Under the pieces are notes generated by a model. That model was not told the origin of the DNA. It searched no databases and saw only the letters and a program-made list of their open reading frames with translations. Of a stretch of 64,000 nucleotides of DNA, positions 1 to 12,294 are shown in pieces. The DNA comes from Parus major (lineage: Eukaryota; Chordata; Aves; Passeriformes; Paridae), in assembly GCF_001522545.3 (NCBI RefSeq), contig NC_031769.1:17334577-17398576 (forward strand), read 5' to 3'. Every line of letters starts with the position of its first letter. Position 1 is the first letter of the stretch. The translations under genes and the position numbers were made by a program.

Positions 1-2810
1 ATACCATCCAGACAAGAACCCTTCTCAGTCTGAAAATGTGATGTTGCTCTTCACATATCTTTTGTAGGGCTGACTTCAGCTGTAGTCTTTGATATTAGAT
101 GCCAAAAAGAAACCAAAATAATCTGAGGTCAAATGAAAAATCAGGGAAGAAAGGATATGTGGAAACATTTTCTAAATTATCTGCCTTACTTTGAGGTTAC
201 AGACAGCATGTACTATTTTGATTATGCTCAAGGACTTGAAAAGCATGAAGCAAAGGGCATGGTGAACCACATAAAATGAAGAGGAAAGGCACAGAAATTG
301 CCTCCCGTCCTCGAGGAGCAGGATGAAATTCACTGTTACATGCATCAATCCTTCTTTGCTGCAGGGCCTTCTGAGGGATACTACACAGCTTAATACAAAG
401 GAGAGAAACACAACTATTTGTCTGCTTGGCTGTGTTCTGTTGGCCTGTGGAGTGTTTTAGAAAGAGTAACACTCTCTGCACTGTCCCAGTGCTCTGGTAG
501 CAAGCTCACCTTGCTGTTACCTATGGTAGCACTCTGCTCTTCAAAATGCTCTCCACAGACTGATATCCACTGCTATAATAAGCATTGCAAATTCTGTCAA
601 ACATTCTTGTGGAGCTACGGAAAATCGTGGAAGTATTAGATTTTCTCTGAATTTTGGAACCTGATAAATTTAATTACATTCTATCACAGATCTATCTATC
701 AAAGATCTGCTACATATTCTGAAGAGAAATGCCAGTAAGGCAAGCCCTTGTTCCAAGCATAAGAGTCCCTCCACTCTCAGATCTGGAAGTCATTACTCAC
801 ATCATGACTAAGCAGGACTTTCTCAGCACAAACTTTGATACATATAGACACCTTTTGTTAAAGGGATGAAGCAGGTGAGAGGGAGGGAGGCAATGGTTTT
901 ACCCATGTGATAACTGCTATCAAAATGGTCTGTGCCTAACAGTTAACGCTGGTGTCAAAGCTTCAATACCTGATTGCTACAGTGTTAGGACAGCTTCAGT
1001 TTTTCATTATTGTCATCACACATTTTGGTAGAAATTAAAGTCCTGGACATCCTTGTGTCACTGGGGGCAGGGGGTCCAGGAAGGTCCCATTCCTCTATGG
1101 GATGTGCAGCTAAGTGATATCCAGCCTGTATAGGAAACAGAAAACAACACAACCAAGAGGAAAATGATCCTGTAGCTTACGAGCACTCCAACAGGAAGGG
1201 TTCCCAATATCTGAGCCTTCCCTGCTGAACATTCTATTTCAGCCAGGCTTACCTGGATCTGCCATGCAATTCCCTCACAGCTGCAAGGACTCCAAATAGC
1301 CTGCAGGAAGACCTATAACTGAACATTCAATATTCAAAGGGTTAAACTTCTTTCTCTGTTTAGTAGGAGCAAAACAACAATAAGAACTCAAAAATATGTA
1401 CATCTTTACTGCACTTAGCTCTGAAAATCAAGAACAGAAAAGCACGGAAAAGAAATTCTTTACTCTTGCAGAAGATTTTGGGAAATTATACACATGTGAA
1501 TGCTTTGCTTTCATTTTAATTCAAATAGACAAACTGCTATATTTTGTGGATTTCTTGTTTCTTTTGTTCACCTGTTCGCTATCCTTACTTTGCAGTTTAT
1601 TTAACATCTGTTAATATAGCATAGTTTATCTTTTTTCTCATCTATGGCTTGAAATACTAAAACAACCAGGAAAAATAAATATGGTATTACTCTATAAACT
1701 TCATGTCTTTTCAGCTTTTTATTTGATAAGCATGCATGTAGTTTTCCCATTTATTGTAAAATAGGTTTGTGCATATTTTAAAATGTGGAATTTAAAGCTT
1801 TTAAGAAATTGTTTTGACAAAATTCATTTGAAGATAATATTCAGCAATATTTGGAGATGCTGGAAATGAAGTTGAGGTTATCACTTTAAAAATAAAGATT
1901 ATTTATTCCAACCCAAAGTTAATGAAAATGCTGAATTATTTTTTTTTTTTCTAATACATCAACAAAACAGCTAATTATTGCTGTTTATCCAGGTGTCTGA
2001 ATGTTGGTTGTTCAGTTAGGGTGGGGAGGCCAGTCATTTGACTCCAGATCTTCCAGGATCCTGTGAGTACCTGAAACCCCATTTGTTGTTTGGCTGCCTC
2101 TGGTTTAATTCCTGACCATTTTTCCATGATGCCGGGCAATGTTATTCATGTTGGTATTTTTCCTACAAGGGGCAATATCCCTTTCATGATAAATGTACAG
2201 TTTATTTCACAGGTTTTGCAAAGCAACTCTCAGGCAGTAAAGCCTCACTGACCCTTCTGACTTGGAAAGTATCTGAGCCAATTATGTAAAAGCTGAATGT
2301 CTTTGCCAGCTCCGTTACCCATCCAGCTCTTTCTGTAAACAGATTATCCAATTTTATACAGTTTCTGCACTGGCCACTTTTGGATTTGAGTTCACAGAGT
2401 GAAATTCAGGGGTTTTCTTCTCTTTCCAGCCACATAAAAATGTTAATATCTTGAGAATGTATCACACAAACAATAAAAAGGATTTTACGAGGATGGTGCT
2501 AAGATGAATTGCACCCCTGAGATGTGTTGGTGTTTATTAATAATAGGCTCATTTTAAGCACTGAATATATTTTTTTGTGACATAAAGTGCCCTAGCAGAA
2601 GGTTGCTGCCATGCAGAGCAGCCCACGCCTGGCAGCCTGTTGTCAGACAGGTGAAAAAATGGATAGGGCTGGTTAGAAAAAGGCTGCTCTCCAGAACCAT
2701 CAGGAGACACACTTGTTCAGTGCTTCCAATTTATTTGCAGATTCTGGTAGCTTAGTCCATTAATTCCAACGTGGATTAACAATTTGACTGAATTTGTTGA
2801 TAAGGCAGCC
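1..2810. other. AT-rich non-coding DNA, no gene recognised
   Basis: No open frame here exceeds about 95 codons, and none has recognisable motifs or a matching splice context. The sequence is AT-rich with short T and A runs, for example a T run near 1940-1950, and polyadenylation-like AATAAA words that are expected by chance at this composition. I see no CR1 tail or LTR edge. Parts of 2080-2600 look evenly complex and could be conserved non-coding sequence, but nothing in the window itself can show that. Confidence 0.6.
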
Positions 2811-2900
2811 TCATTTTTTGAAGTGCCCAGCACCCAAAACATTATTTGAAATCAATGGGTTATGGGAGTGCATTTTGTACCTCTGAAAATTAAGTTCAAA
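2811..2900. repeat. possible ancient amniote palindromic MITE-like repeat
   Basis: The stretch has the layout of an old repeat I recall from reptile and bird genomes. It opens with a GAAGTGCCCAGCACCC-like block, has AAATCAATGGGTTATGGG in the middle, and closes with ACCTCTGAAAATTAAG. The opening TTTTTGAAGTGC and the reverse complement of the closing block (TTTTCAGAGGTAC) are imperfect inverted repeats. That suits a non-autonomous DNA transposon remnant. The match is from memory and degenerate, so the family is left unnamed. Confidence 0.4.
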
Positions 2901-3574
2901 ATTAATTGTAGATGTAAAACCAGTGACAAATAATTAGTTTGAGCATCCTTCTAATGAAGTCAATGACTATGGTTTTATTGATGTTATTTGGTATAAATCA
3001 AGCTCCCTATCAGGAGTATATCCAGTCATTTTTAAAAATGACCTTTTCATCTCATTTAAAGATGCTCTGTAGCACATTCCTGTACCTTACCATGTAGTGC
3101 CTCTATCAAGGAGACTTTTTGAAATTTTCTGCATGAAGGCCAGTGCATTAGACCAAGCTGTTTCTGTTTACCTCTCCAAACAGATAACAAAGCTTTTTTT
3201 AATAAGAAACTGCTGTATATTATTAGCATCCAGTGGTGGTGTTTTGAGACCTATTCTGCTTACAAAAAATAGGAGGGATACACTAAAAAGGTCTTCAAGA
3301 ACTGTCAAAAATTTTGGTGACAGATGTAAGACACATTGGCACCGTCTTATATGAAATCTGCCACAAGACATGCATGTATTTAAGTTGCTGCTTAGCCCTT
3401 ATTCACCTGCCTGCACCAGCCCCAGCAGGAAAAAGTGATATATGTTTTAAAGGAATCTAAAGGAGTTTTCTTGTGTTCCTCCTGAGCCACATTCTTCAGG
3501 AGCAAAGAGTGAAATTTAACCCCTGCATATGGAAAGGGTGTATTTCTAGTAGTGTCATAGAAACTTCATATTTA
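2901..3574. other. non-coding DNA, nothing recognised
   Basis: This is AT-rich sequence between the MITE-like repeat and the CR1 copy. Two short overlapping frames on opposite strands at 3097-3371 have no recognisable motif and are treated as chance. Confidence 0.5.
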
Positions 3575-3800
3575 CAGAGACACAGAATCAATCCATGGGT
3601 TAGAAAAGACCTCCGAAATCATCAGGTCTGACCTCTGACCAACCACCACCATGTCAGCTGGACCATGCAATGTCCTGTCTTTCCTTAAACAGCTCCAGGG
3701 ACAATGATTCTGCAACCTCTCTGGTCAATCCATTCCAGCATTTAATCAGCCTTTCTGTGAAGAAATTCTTCCTAATGGCCAACCTGTCATGTGACCTTTA
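3575..3800 (-). mobile_element. CR1 LINE 3' end, truncated, minus strand
   Basis: CR1 is the dominant non-LTR retrotransposon of birds; copies are usually 5'-truncated. Read on the minus strand, this piece encodes the last part of the CR1 ORF2 protein in degraded form. A RLAIRKNFFTERLIKCWNGL-like block (about 3795-3735) is followed by REVAESLSLELFKERQD. Next comes the GACCTGATGATTTCGGAGGTCTTTTCTAACCC-type 3' UTR, whose key words are visible in reverse complement at 3590-3640. The octamer tail is almost lost (CAGAATCAATCC at about 3582). The copy looks old: several in-frame stops and a decayed tail. No target-site duplication is evident. Confidence 0.85.
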
Positions 3801-4135
3801 TGTGAAAAAACATGTTAAAGTCAAGTTGTGATAATGCAAATGTCTGGAATTTCTGTCTGATATATTCAGTAATTCAAAATACATCAAGGAATACAAGTTC
3901 TAGCACCATTAGTTTGGAGCATAAAATAATCACAACAAATCTTTATCTGATTCCTTCTTACAAGAGAAGTAAGCTGTCCTTTACACCTGAGCAGAGCAGG
4001 GCAGACACTATGCTTATTCAAGAGGAATTTGGAGTCTCAGGTTCAGCACCAAACAGACACATTTTTAGAGGATCTCTTAAGCTTCTGTTAGACTTCGTTA
4101 TCCAACAGATAAAATATAAAATATTAAAAAAAATA
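3801..4135. other. left flank of assembly gap, AT-rich
   Basis: This non-coding stretch becomes increasingly A+T-rich and ends in AAAATATAAAATATTAAAAAAAATA directly before the Ns. Any open frame running from here across the gap is an artefact of the N block. Confidence 0.7.
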
Positions 4136-5037
4136 NNNNNNNNNNNNNNNNNNNNNNNNNNNNNNNNNNNNNNNNNNNNNNNNNNNNNNNNNNNNNNNNN
4201 NNNNNNNNNNNNNNNNNNNNNNNNNNNNNNNNNNNNNNNNNNNNNNNNNNNNNNNNNNNNNNNNNNNNNNNNNNNNNNNNNNNNNNNNNNNNNNNNNNNN
4301 NNNNNNNNNNNNNNNNNNNNNNNNNNNNNNNNNNNNNNNNNNNNNNNNNNNNNNNNNNNNNNNNNNNNNNNNNNNNNNNNNNNNNNNNNNNNNNNNNNNN
4401 NNNNNNNNNNNNNNNNNNNNNNNNNNNNNNNNNNNNNNNNNNNNNNNNNNNNNNNNNNNNNNNNNNNNNNNNNNNNNNNNNNNNNNNNNNNNNNNNNNNN
4501 NNNNNNNNNNNNNNNNNNNNNNNNNNNNNNNNNNNNNNNNNNNNNNNNNNNNNNNNNNNNNNNNNNNNNNNNNNNNNNNNNNNNNNNNNNNNNNNNNNNN
4601 NNNNNNNNNNNNNNNNNNNNNNNNNNNNNNNNNNNNNNNNNNNNNNNNNNNNNNNNNNNNNNNNNNNNNNNNNNNNNNNNNNNNNNNNNNNNNNNNNNNN
4701 NNNNNNNNNNNNNNNNNNNNNNNNNNNNNNNNNNNNNNNNNNNNNNNNNNNNNNNNNNNNNNNNNNNNNNNNNNNNNNNNNNNNNNNNNNNNNNNNNNNN
4801 NNNNNNNNNNNNNNNNNNNNNNNNNNNNNNNNNNNNNNNNNNNNNNNNNNNNNNNNNNNNNNNNNNNNNNNNNNNNNNNNNNNNNNNNNNNNNNNNNNNN
4901 NNNNNNNNNNNNNNNNNNNNNNNNNNNNNNNNNNNNNNNNNNNNNNNNNNNNNNNNNNNNNNNNNNNNNNNNNNNNNNNNNNNNNNNNNNNNNNNNNNNN
5001 NNNNNNNNNNNNNNNNNNNNNNNNNNNNNNNNNNNNN
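4136..5037. other. assembly gap (902 N)
   Basis: The run of N is unbroken. Both borders are made of TATAAAATA-like words, so the missing sequence is probably more of the AT-rich tandem array seen at the right edge. The true length may differ from 902. Confidence 0.99.
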
Positions 5038-5103
5038 ATATATAAAATATATATAAAATATATATAAAATATATATAAAATATATATAAAATATATATAA
5101 AAT
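5038..5103. repeat. 11-bp AT-rich tandem array, six copies
   Basis: The unit ATATATAAAAT is repeated six times without a mismatch and stops at ATAATCC. The left border of the gap holds similar but irregular words (AAAATATAAAATATT), so the array probably extends into the gap. The sequence is a low-melting minisatellite of a kind that commonly breaks assemblies. Confidence 0.95.
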
Positions 5104-5616
5104 ATAATCCACATACCAGTGGGAAATTCCTAGTGAAAAATTGTGCTCCTGCATTTTGTCATGTAAGCAAAAGGTTATTTTTCCTGGTCCTTGAGGTGCT
5201 CATTGCAGCAGTGTAAGGGACTTATTAATGGCTTGGGATTGGTTTGAACAAGGAGGAAAAGGGTAGCAATCCTCTTTAGCTCAAGGTGATGCCTTGGTAA
5301 ATGCTGGGAAAATGTTACACATTCACAGCTTGTCTGTTGGGTGTTTTCCACAGGAAGCTCACCCATGGCTATTTAGGCATGGTGTGAAGTTGCATAGTGT
5401 GTCCTCTATTTGTACGACCCTGTACATCATTTCTGCAGCCCCTGTGCTGATACATGTTATGCTGCCTGGGATAGACATGCAAAAAGTCTCCCCCTCCCCA
5501 CAGACTACCACAAAAAACACCAAGAACAAGCAAAACACAGCATCTTTTTGTCCCTTTTCAGGGCCCTGTGATATTCTTCTCCTGCCTTTTGTCCCTCCTC
5601 CTCTCTCAAAATGAGC

Positions 5617-5733
5617 CTAAAACTTCCACCTCCCCCCAAAAAAAATCTAATTCCACCCCCAAAAGCCTCCAAAAGCAAAATCACCCAACCCTCAAAAAAC
5701 TTCACCCCACTCACCACAAAAAAGCTCCAAACT
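5617..5733. repeat. A/C-rich low-complexity stretch
   Basis: The plus strand is almost free of G here and alternates C runs and A runs (for example CCTCCCCCCAAAAAAAA). The minus strand is therefore G/T-rich, which leaves it open for a 96-codon frame (5505-5795) of low-complexity protein. I do not treat that frame as a gene. Confidence 0.7.
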
Positions 5734-8317
5734 TTTAGGAAGGCATCTCTTAGAGGGAGTAGAACAGTTGATTGAATAATCATCATCCTCCTCATTTGCA
5801 GTTTTCTTTTTTCCTTTTTATTTCCCCGTTTCCCTCCATTTTAGGTTATCTTTAGTTTAAGTTAATTCAGGAATTTAAATTAGTCTATTTTTTGCCTCAT
5901 TTCAAATGATAGTTTTATTCTAGAAGTGAGAAAAATCAGAACATGAGGCATGTGTGACTGCTCTTTTTCCCAGAGAAAGCAAGTATGTCTTCTTGTTATG
6001 GATCCATGCACTAAGACATGTTCATTTTAAAATGTCTCCTTAGACTGTAAGAATATTTTATACAGGGTAATTCAGATATCTTTATGTAATGAGTCTGGCT
6101 AACATTAACATTCAAGCCGTGATGACAGAACATATACTCTTCTGCATTTTGATTTTCATAGATACCTGCTCTGTAAATATTCAGACTCTTCAAGATGGAA
6201 GGATGCTATTACCTGTATTTAAGGATTGGATCTTTCACTTGCCTTCAATTTGGAAGAAAGGGAAAAGGAAAGTCACTGCTAACTTCCCAGTTTCAAGAGA
6301 GATGAATCAGACATTGTCCCAGCACTTTCCCATGTGGACACCAAACAAGCATGGGCACAGAGGAGAAACACATATCACCTTTCTTCTGTTGGCAGCTGAA
6401 AGCTTCATTCCTGAACCACACAGGGAGAAAAATCTCTATCTTTAGTAATACTCAGCTATGTCTTTGTTGTGTTGATTAGTCATACAAAACACATACAGCA
6501 CAAAAGCATGGGTGCACTGGGAAAACTGAATTTCTGTGAAAAGAAAGCTCAGGTTATAGTTCATGGTGTTCAACAGTTTCATGGGAGAATGAACAGTGCA
6601 GATATCTGAGAAACAACTGCAGTGTAAGGTACATTTTAGAAATACCTATCCTGACATTGCTGGAGTAAGATGATCTGCTAGCAGCCTTGTTTCTGGCTGA
6701 TTCTTTGCAGGATTTCAATGAGAATAACTATGGAAGTCCTGTCTTTTTGGTTCTAAAGGCAACTTATTGATTTACTGCAGCTAAAAGCTCTGATTTAGAG
6801 GTATCTTGCCTTTCTGCCTTCTGGATTTTGTTGCTGGTACCTCAGTGCTCATCCTCACACAGTCTTGCTTCACATCATGTGGTGGCCTAATACCAATTTA
6901 CATAAAAACAGTCCTCTACCCCAACATTATACCACAGAAAATATCTCAATATTAAAGAGCTTGAGCTCTAACAGTTGTGTTTATTTTCTAGTGTATTTTC
7001 TAGTTCGTGATATAAAATCAGATCCTTGAAAGAGCTCCCTGTCTACAGCATCTTTCTTCTCCATTCAAATCCCTCCCCCTCCACAGACTCTGACATGTTC
7101 CACATAAGACAAGCCATGAAATAATTAACAACAGTTACAATTTGCTGAATGACTTTGTGCTTCTTCATGTAAAGCCAACTGACTCACTTTTATGTGACCG
7201 ATTTACCTGAAAATTAAATAGGAAGAATATTACCTGTTAAAAAACTCGATGCTCTTCAAACAAGATCAAATAATGCAGCTCTACTTTCAGTAGATATCCT
7301 TTGTGGACTATTTACAGAGAAACTTGTTGGTTATATAATCTGTCAACGAGATGTTTGCTTTTTTCCATAAATTTAATTAGGTTTTGATAGATTCATCAGT
7401 TTTCATCTAAATTATTTTTGGTGAATTCTAATTGGCTCCTGCTGTGGTTTGGCAGCCACATAACTGATCATATGCCTATTTAATCCACTCATGGGATATT
7501 TAACAAATTGTTAGCTATTTCACTGTGCACTGAAGTGTAGCTCTACCGATTCTTTTTTCCTGTCATGCTACTGGGGCTATTATGACAGTCCATTATGTGA
7601 TTTATTTTGTGAAATAAATGTGAAGTGTTGCAAAAACAACAATACATCATAATCTTTACCCAAAATAAAATAAGGTCAAGAGATATCCCTTTGCTTGTAC
7701 ATGCAAAACACTAATACCCTTTTTTTCCAAATCTATGGACAGTAGTTCACTTTTTCTGACATTAAAGCACTAAGTAAGACTTATTGCAGTGAAATAGTTA
7801 TGTGATAATTCATTTTATCCTTCTAAAATAAGTACTTAATTGGTTAAGAGGAAAAGGAATAGGCCTATTTATCAGATGTTTAGGCTTGTCTACCTGGGGA
7901 AATAGCCTGGAATAGTTATTGCATACTAACTCTTCAGGAGGACATTCTTAATCCATAGTGAAATTGTCCCTGTGTGTTTAGCTTAACCCACACTGGGAAT
8001 GAGAACAGACTGATTGTTGCACTTTGAATTCACCCCCTGCATTTATTCTACAACAACTCCCCCACACAGGCAAATTTCTAATGAAAATAATGTAAGGAGT
8101 TCAGAAAAATAGCTGCAAAACTTAGTTTATCTTTTATACGGTAAATTCCCACTCTGCTGCCCGTGATGCAGCTTTTTAGGCAGGACTAGAGATTACTTGG
8201 AATGTGGAATGATGTTTCAAATAGAAGTGCCTGAGGTACAGGTCCATATGCTCCCTCTTTTCCCCCAGCTGCCCAAATAATTTATCTTAGGTGGTGTTGA
8301 TTCTTCTTTTTTCTAGT

Positions 8318-8390
8318 TCTTTGTTGGGAGGGGTTGTGTTGTTTGGTTTTGGTTTGTTTTGTTGTTTTGATTTTTTCTTGGGGTGTAGAG
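8318..8390. repeat. G/T-rich low-complexity stretch
   Basis: The plus strand is dominated by TTG, TTTGG and TTTTG words with almost no C or A (GTTGTTTGGTTTTGG and similar). I see no defined period, so this is simple sequence rather than a clean microsatellite. Confidence 0.6.
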
Positions 8391-9184
8391 AAGAGTACAC
8401 ATGGTGCTCTGGAATTTATGGTACTTGCTTCTGGTTTTCCTAGTAGAAGGTGAGCTGCTTGTGTGCTTGGTCTGCAGAACAGTCCTGCAATACTTCAGCT
8501 CTTAACTGGAGATGTGGCACTCACTCTTCCTTCTGCTAGCACAGAGAGACCTAATCAGTGAAAAAATGGTTTCTGGTCAGACCTGTCAGCGTGCAACTTT
8601 GGTTCTTGCTCTCTAACATAAATCAGGGTAGTGATGCCTGTAAAATGGTGTGAAATGTTGAAAGACAAACATGATAGATGTGAAATCATAATAAATCACC
8701 TTCTCAGTAGAAATATCAAGTTTTCTCAAAATGTGGTAATTTCTGTGTGACACAATTCACATAATATCAGACTCGAGAAATCCATAACTCAGATATCAGA
8801 AGGCAAGACAGAGCTGTCAATATGCTAGTCCAACAAACGACGTGGTGTTAAACTTTGCTATAATTCACATGCCATCAGAGACATACAGCAGCTTCTGTAT
8901 ATCCATGTTTTCTTAACAGACTATAGTAGGTGAATACACAACAAGCAGTGTCAAACCAAACCATTAGGGATGACAGACCCCAGCAGATTAAGTCATGATG
9001 GCAAGGTCAGTCAGATGTGAAACTTGGCTAATGATGTCATGCCCTTGTCAGCTTGCATTGGCTAAACACGGCAAGGTTTACCAGCAAGCCCTATGGCTTA
9101 GTGAGCACTGCTAAAGGGAATTTTGACCTGAAATAGGTCAACGTGAGCAGAATACAAATACTTGTGGTGCAAAGGCTCTTCTTG

Positions 9185-9262
9185 AAAGCCTAGCACTGCT
9201 AAAGGCAATGGGAGCTTGGCCAGTGACCTCCATGGGGCCAGGATTTTGCCCTTTGGCTTTTG
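9185..9262 (+). repeat. possible old interspersed repeat fragment
   Basis: The stretch CAATGGGAGCTTGGCC ... CCATGGGGCCAGGATTTTGCCC resembles a common degenerate amniote repeat with CAATGGG and GGGGCCAGGATTT words. A 13-bp word, GCACTGCTAAAGG, occurs here and again about 87 bp upstream (near 9105), so a short decayed local duplication is also possible. Identification is from memory and weak. Confidence 0.3.
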
Positions 9263-12200
9263 CGGATATGACATTCAATTAAATCCCTTTGCTTCTATTC
9301 TGTAGATTGGGTTTCATCATATGTCATAAGACATTTGTACATTGCAAGCTGTGTAGCGGGGAACAGCATCTCATTAAAGATTTGTACAGATACCAGATTA
9401 ATGGGACCCCAATCCTTCCAGGACCACCTCACACATGCTGAAGAACAAAGCAATAAAAGAAAACCCATCCGCAGTGCAAGAATCATCCTGCTGCAGGAAT
9501 TAGCTTACTTTTATCATCTGAAAATGACTGCCCAGGATGCTCTGTGCAGCTGAGCTGAGCAGGGTGGGCAGGTGTAGAGGGAGCCACAACCAGCTTCACC
9601 CTGTCAGAAAACATTATGGTGAGCAGGGCTCAGAGGGAGGAGATGTCTCCCAGCCAAGACCCAGCCTCCCCAGCAGTTGATGCTCCAGGAGCCAGCCAAG
9701 TATTTCCAAAGGGGAAGGGGGCACTAAAAGAGGGGCTGGACAACAAGGCAGGGTGAAAGCAGACTGTGTCTCTCTGAGGGACAGAGATCAGTGGTGCATC
9801 TTATGCTTTAAATAAGCAGCCAATCTTGAAACAAGTGTCTGTCTCGCAGAGGTGGTGTCTGTGTTTTACAGAAGTTTGGTTTGGTGTTGAATCAACACTC
9901 AATGAATAAGTACTAAAACTAGTTCCTTCAGACAGAAACTTTGTTTGTTGCGGGTTTTGTTTTACTTCTAGGCATAGGCATTGCTAGGTTTACCAGCTGA
10001 GGTAAGCAAAAAAATGCCCCCATAGCCAGAGCCACAAAAGCCAAGGAGCAAACATGCTCACCCTTAAGAGGCCATCAGCAGAGATTCTCAGACCATACAG
10101 AGCCACATCTGAAACATTGTACAGGCAGAGTCTCCCCCTGCAATTTCACAGAAGCACAGGTCTGCCTAGCTCTGCTTAGCACATCCAAGGGCAGTAGAAG
10201 GGAAAGGGTAAAGGCAGTAAATTTAGTCCTTCTTCAGTGTGTTCTGTTGTCCCACCTTTCAAAGCAGACTTCTAAACTTCTCCAAATTTATTTTTAGGAA
10301 CATTTTAATTCAAGAATCTTGAAGTTCAGCAGAATCCCAATGGCTATGAAGGCGTTACAAATCTCATTCTGACACTCAGATCCAAGATTAGGTTCCAATA
10401 CACTTTGGGTTTGGGTTTTTTTAATTGCAAATACACAACAGCTTAATTTCCAAGAAGGTTAAGTATTTAAATCATACCACATAACTTGCTTTTTTGGGAA
10501 AAAAAATCTATTTTTTTCTCCTAATGACGTAAACAAAACAGGAGAGGAGGAGATGGAATTGACTAATTCTAGAAAGGTGGGGCCAAATCTTAGGTACATT
10601 TAGGCAACAAAAACTACAGAAAATTTTAGAAGTGCCCAAAAGGGGAGATGCCTTGCTTCTGCTAATGTCAAAGATTATTTTACTGTCAAACTGACAAAGA
10701 ATGGCAATCTGAAAGATGAGAAATAGAGTATTATTAGTGTCAGTGTCAGAAAATGTTAACGAGTGATATTGTCACAAATTAAATCAGACACAGGCAAGTA
10801 GCTAAGAAGAAGCAGAGAAGAAAAATCTTATACTTAACAAGAAATTATGCAATTAAACAGTTTAGGTGTGCACAACACCTCTAATAATATTAATTTAAAA
10901 TTTCATGGAATACAGTGACCAAAAAAGGTAGTTAGAGTAGCAAATTAGCCAAGAGAAATAATCTTCTAGTATCAAAGCAGATGTTGTCAATCAGGAAAAT
11001 CATGAGTGAAAAAAGGAGCACAACAGAACTAAAAAGTGACAGTTTTGTTTGCTGATTTCTCAGCTTTTCAGGCTGCCTATGAACAGACCCATGAGACAGA
11101 CATGGGACAGAGACACTGTGAAGTTCCTGGGACTGAAATGTGTAGTTCCTTCCCTGAAACATGAAGAGCTGTATTTTGCTACTGACTTAACCCTCCTCCC
11201 AGTTTCTGTACATGTGCAGAAAAACCTCCAAAGACAAGAATAACAGCATAGATAGCATGTTTCAATAAGACCAAGTTCAGCAAAATTTGAATGATTGTGA
11301 ATATCCAAAAGCAAATAGGAAATTCTGGGACTTTACTTAAATTGTAAGAAAAGGAGCAGAAAGGAGCAGAAATAAAGGTGTGAATAGGGAAGATTTCTGG
11401 GAATATGAACATTTCAGGAAGGGTAGAGAGAAACATAGAAGCTTTCTCTCAACATGTACAAAGATGAAGCTACACAAGAGAGGATTGTTGCCATCAGCAG
11501 GCAGAATAGAATCATCCCAAATCACAGTACACCCTAGCACAGAACAAGAGCCAGGAGATTATTTTAATTCACAACAGAATTAAAGCTCAGAAGCTGAGCA
11601 GAGTAGTCAAGCTGCCAACACAGAAATGCTTAAACAAAGGAGATACTAATGACCAGGAACAGTCAAGTCCCCAGACTGGGGACTGGGCAAGTACCAAACC
11701 AGAAGTACATAAAGTTAAACAGCAGATATCAGCCAGAAGCCAACATGGGAGTGCAAAGGGGTCTGTGGAAGAACAACAGAGAAACCAACTGGCATAAGCA
11801 GAAAGTGAGCTACAAGTCAGATGTAAGCAGGTGAGAGAAAAGGCATCCAAGTAGTTTCATCTAGCTAAAGAAAGAGAAGACTAAAATATTACTTCTGTGA
11901 ATTTTACTGAAGCAACTTGGTACTCTTATAAAGAAAAAGGCATCTAGTTATTTAGCATACAAAAATGTGTCAGAGGAAATGAAAAAATGTTTTTACACAA
12001 AAAAATCAGAATATGCTGTATAACTGTTCTTATAGATATGTATGTAGGACCAAAAGAGTAAGAAATTTGGTGTAGAAGAGCCATATATCTTAAGAATTAT
12101 GAAAATCAATAAGAATTTTCCCTTTTCACTGAAGTACAAATTAAAAAAAAAAATTAAAAAGAGGATCAAAATGAATGCCTTCAGCGAAGTTCCCTTGTTC

Positions 12201-12294
12201 CAGGCCAGTAAAAAAGAGTTTGAATAACAGTTTTCAGAGGGCGTAAAAACCTCATAATTAATCATTTCTTCAAACACATCAGGAGCAGGAAGCT
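9263..12294. other. non-coding DNA, no gene recognised
   Basis: There are several short open frames on both strands between 10930 and 11850, the longest 94 codons at 11993-12277, and none has a recognisable motif. Purine-rich sequence dominates 11300-12290. The part closest to 12295 may be further upstream sequence of the decayed LINE that follows, since a CR1-clade ORF2 would extend another kilobase or more upstream. I could not match specific motifs there. Confidence 0.5.

Larger units (their letters stand above)
5104..9184. other. non-coding DNA, no gene recognised
   Basis: All open frames are short (at most 118 codons, 6089-6445) and lack recognisable domains. The stretch contains an A/C-rich low-complexity patch (5617-5733) and a G/T-rich patch (about 8318-8390), listed separately. 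About 7100-7640 is complex and AT-rich, with several TAAT and ATTA cores, and could include conserved non-coding sequence. That is only an impression. Confidence 0.55.

Noticed and set aside
3812..5154. Open frames of 338-414 codons across 3812-5154
   Set aside because: Most of the length is the N block; the rest is the AT-rich tandem repeat.
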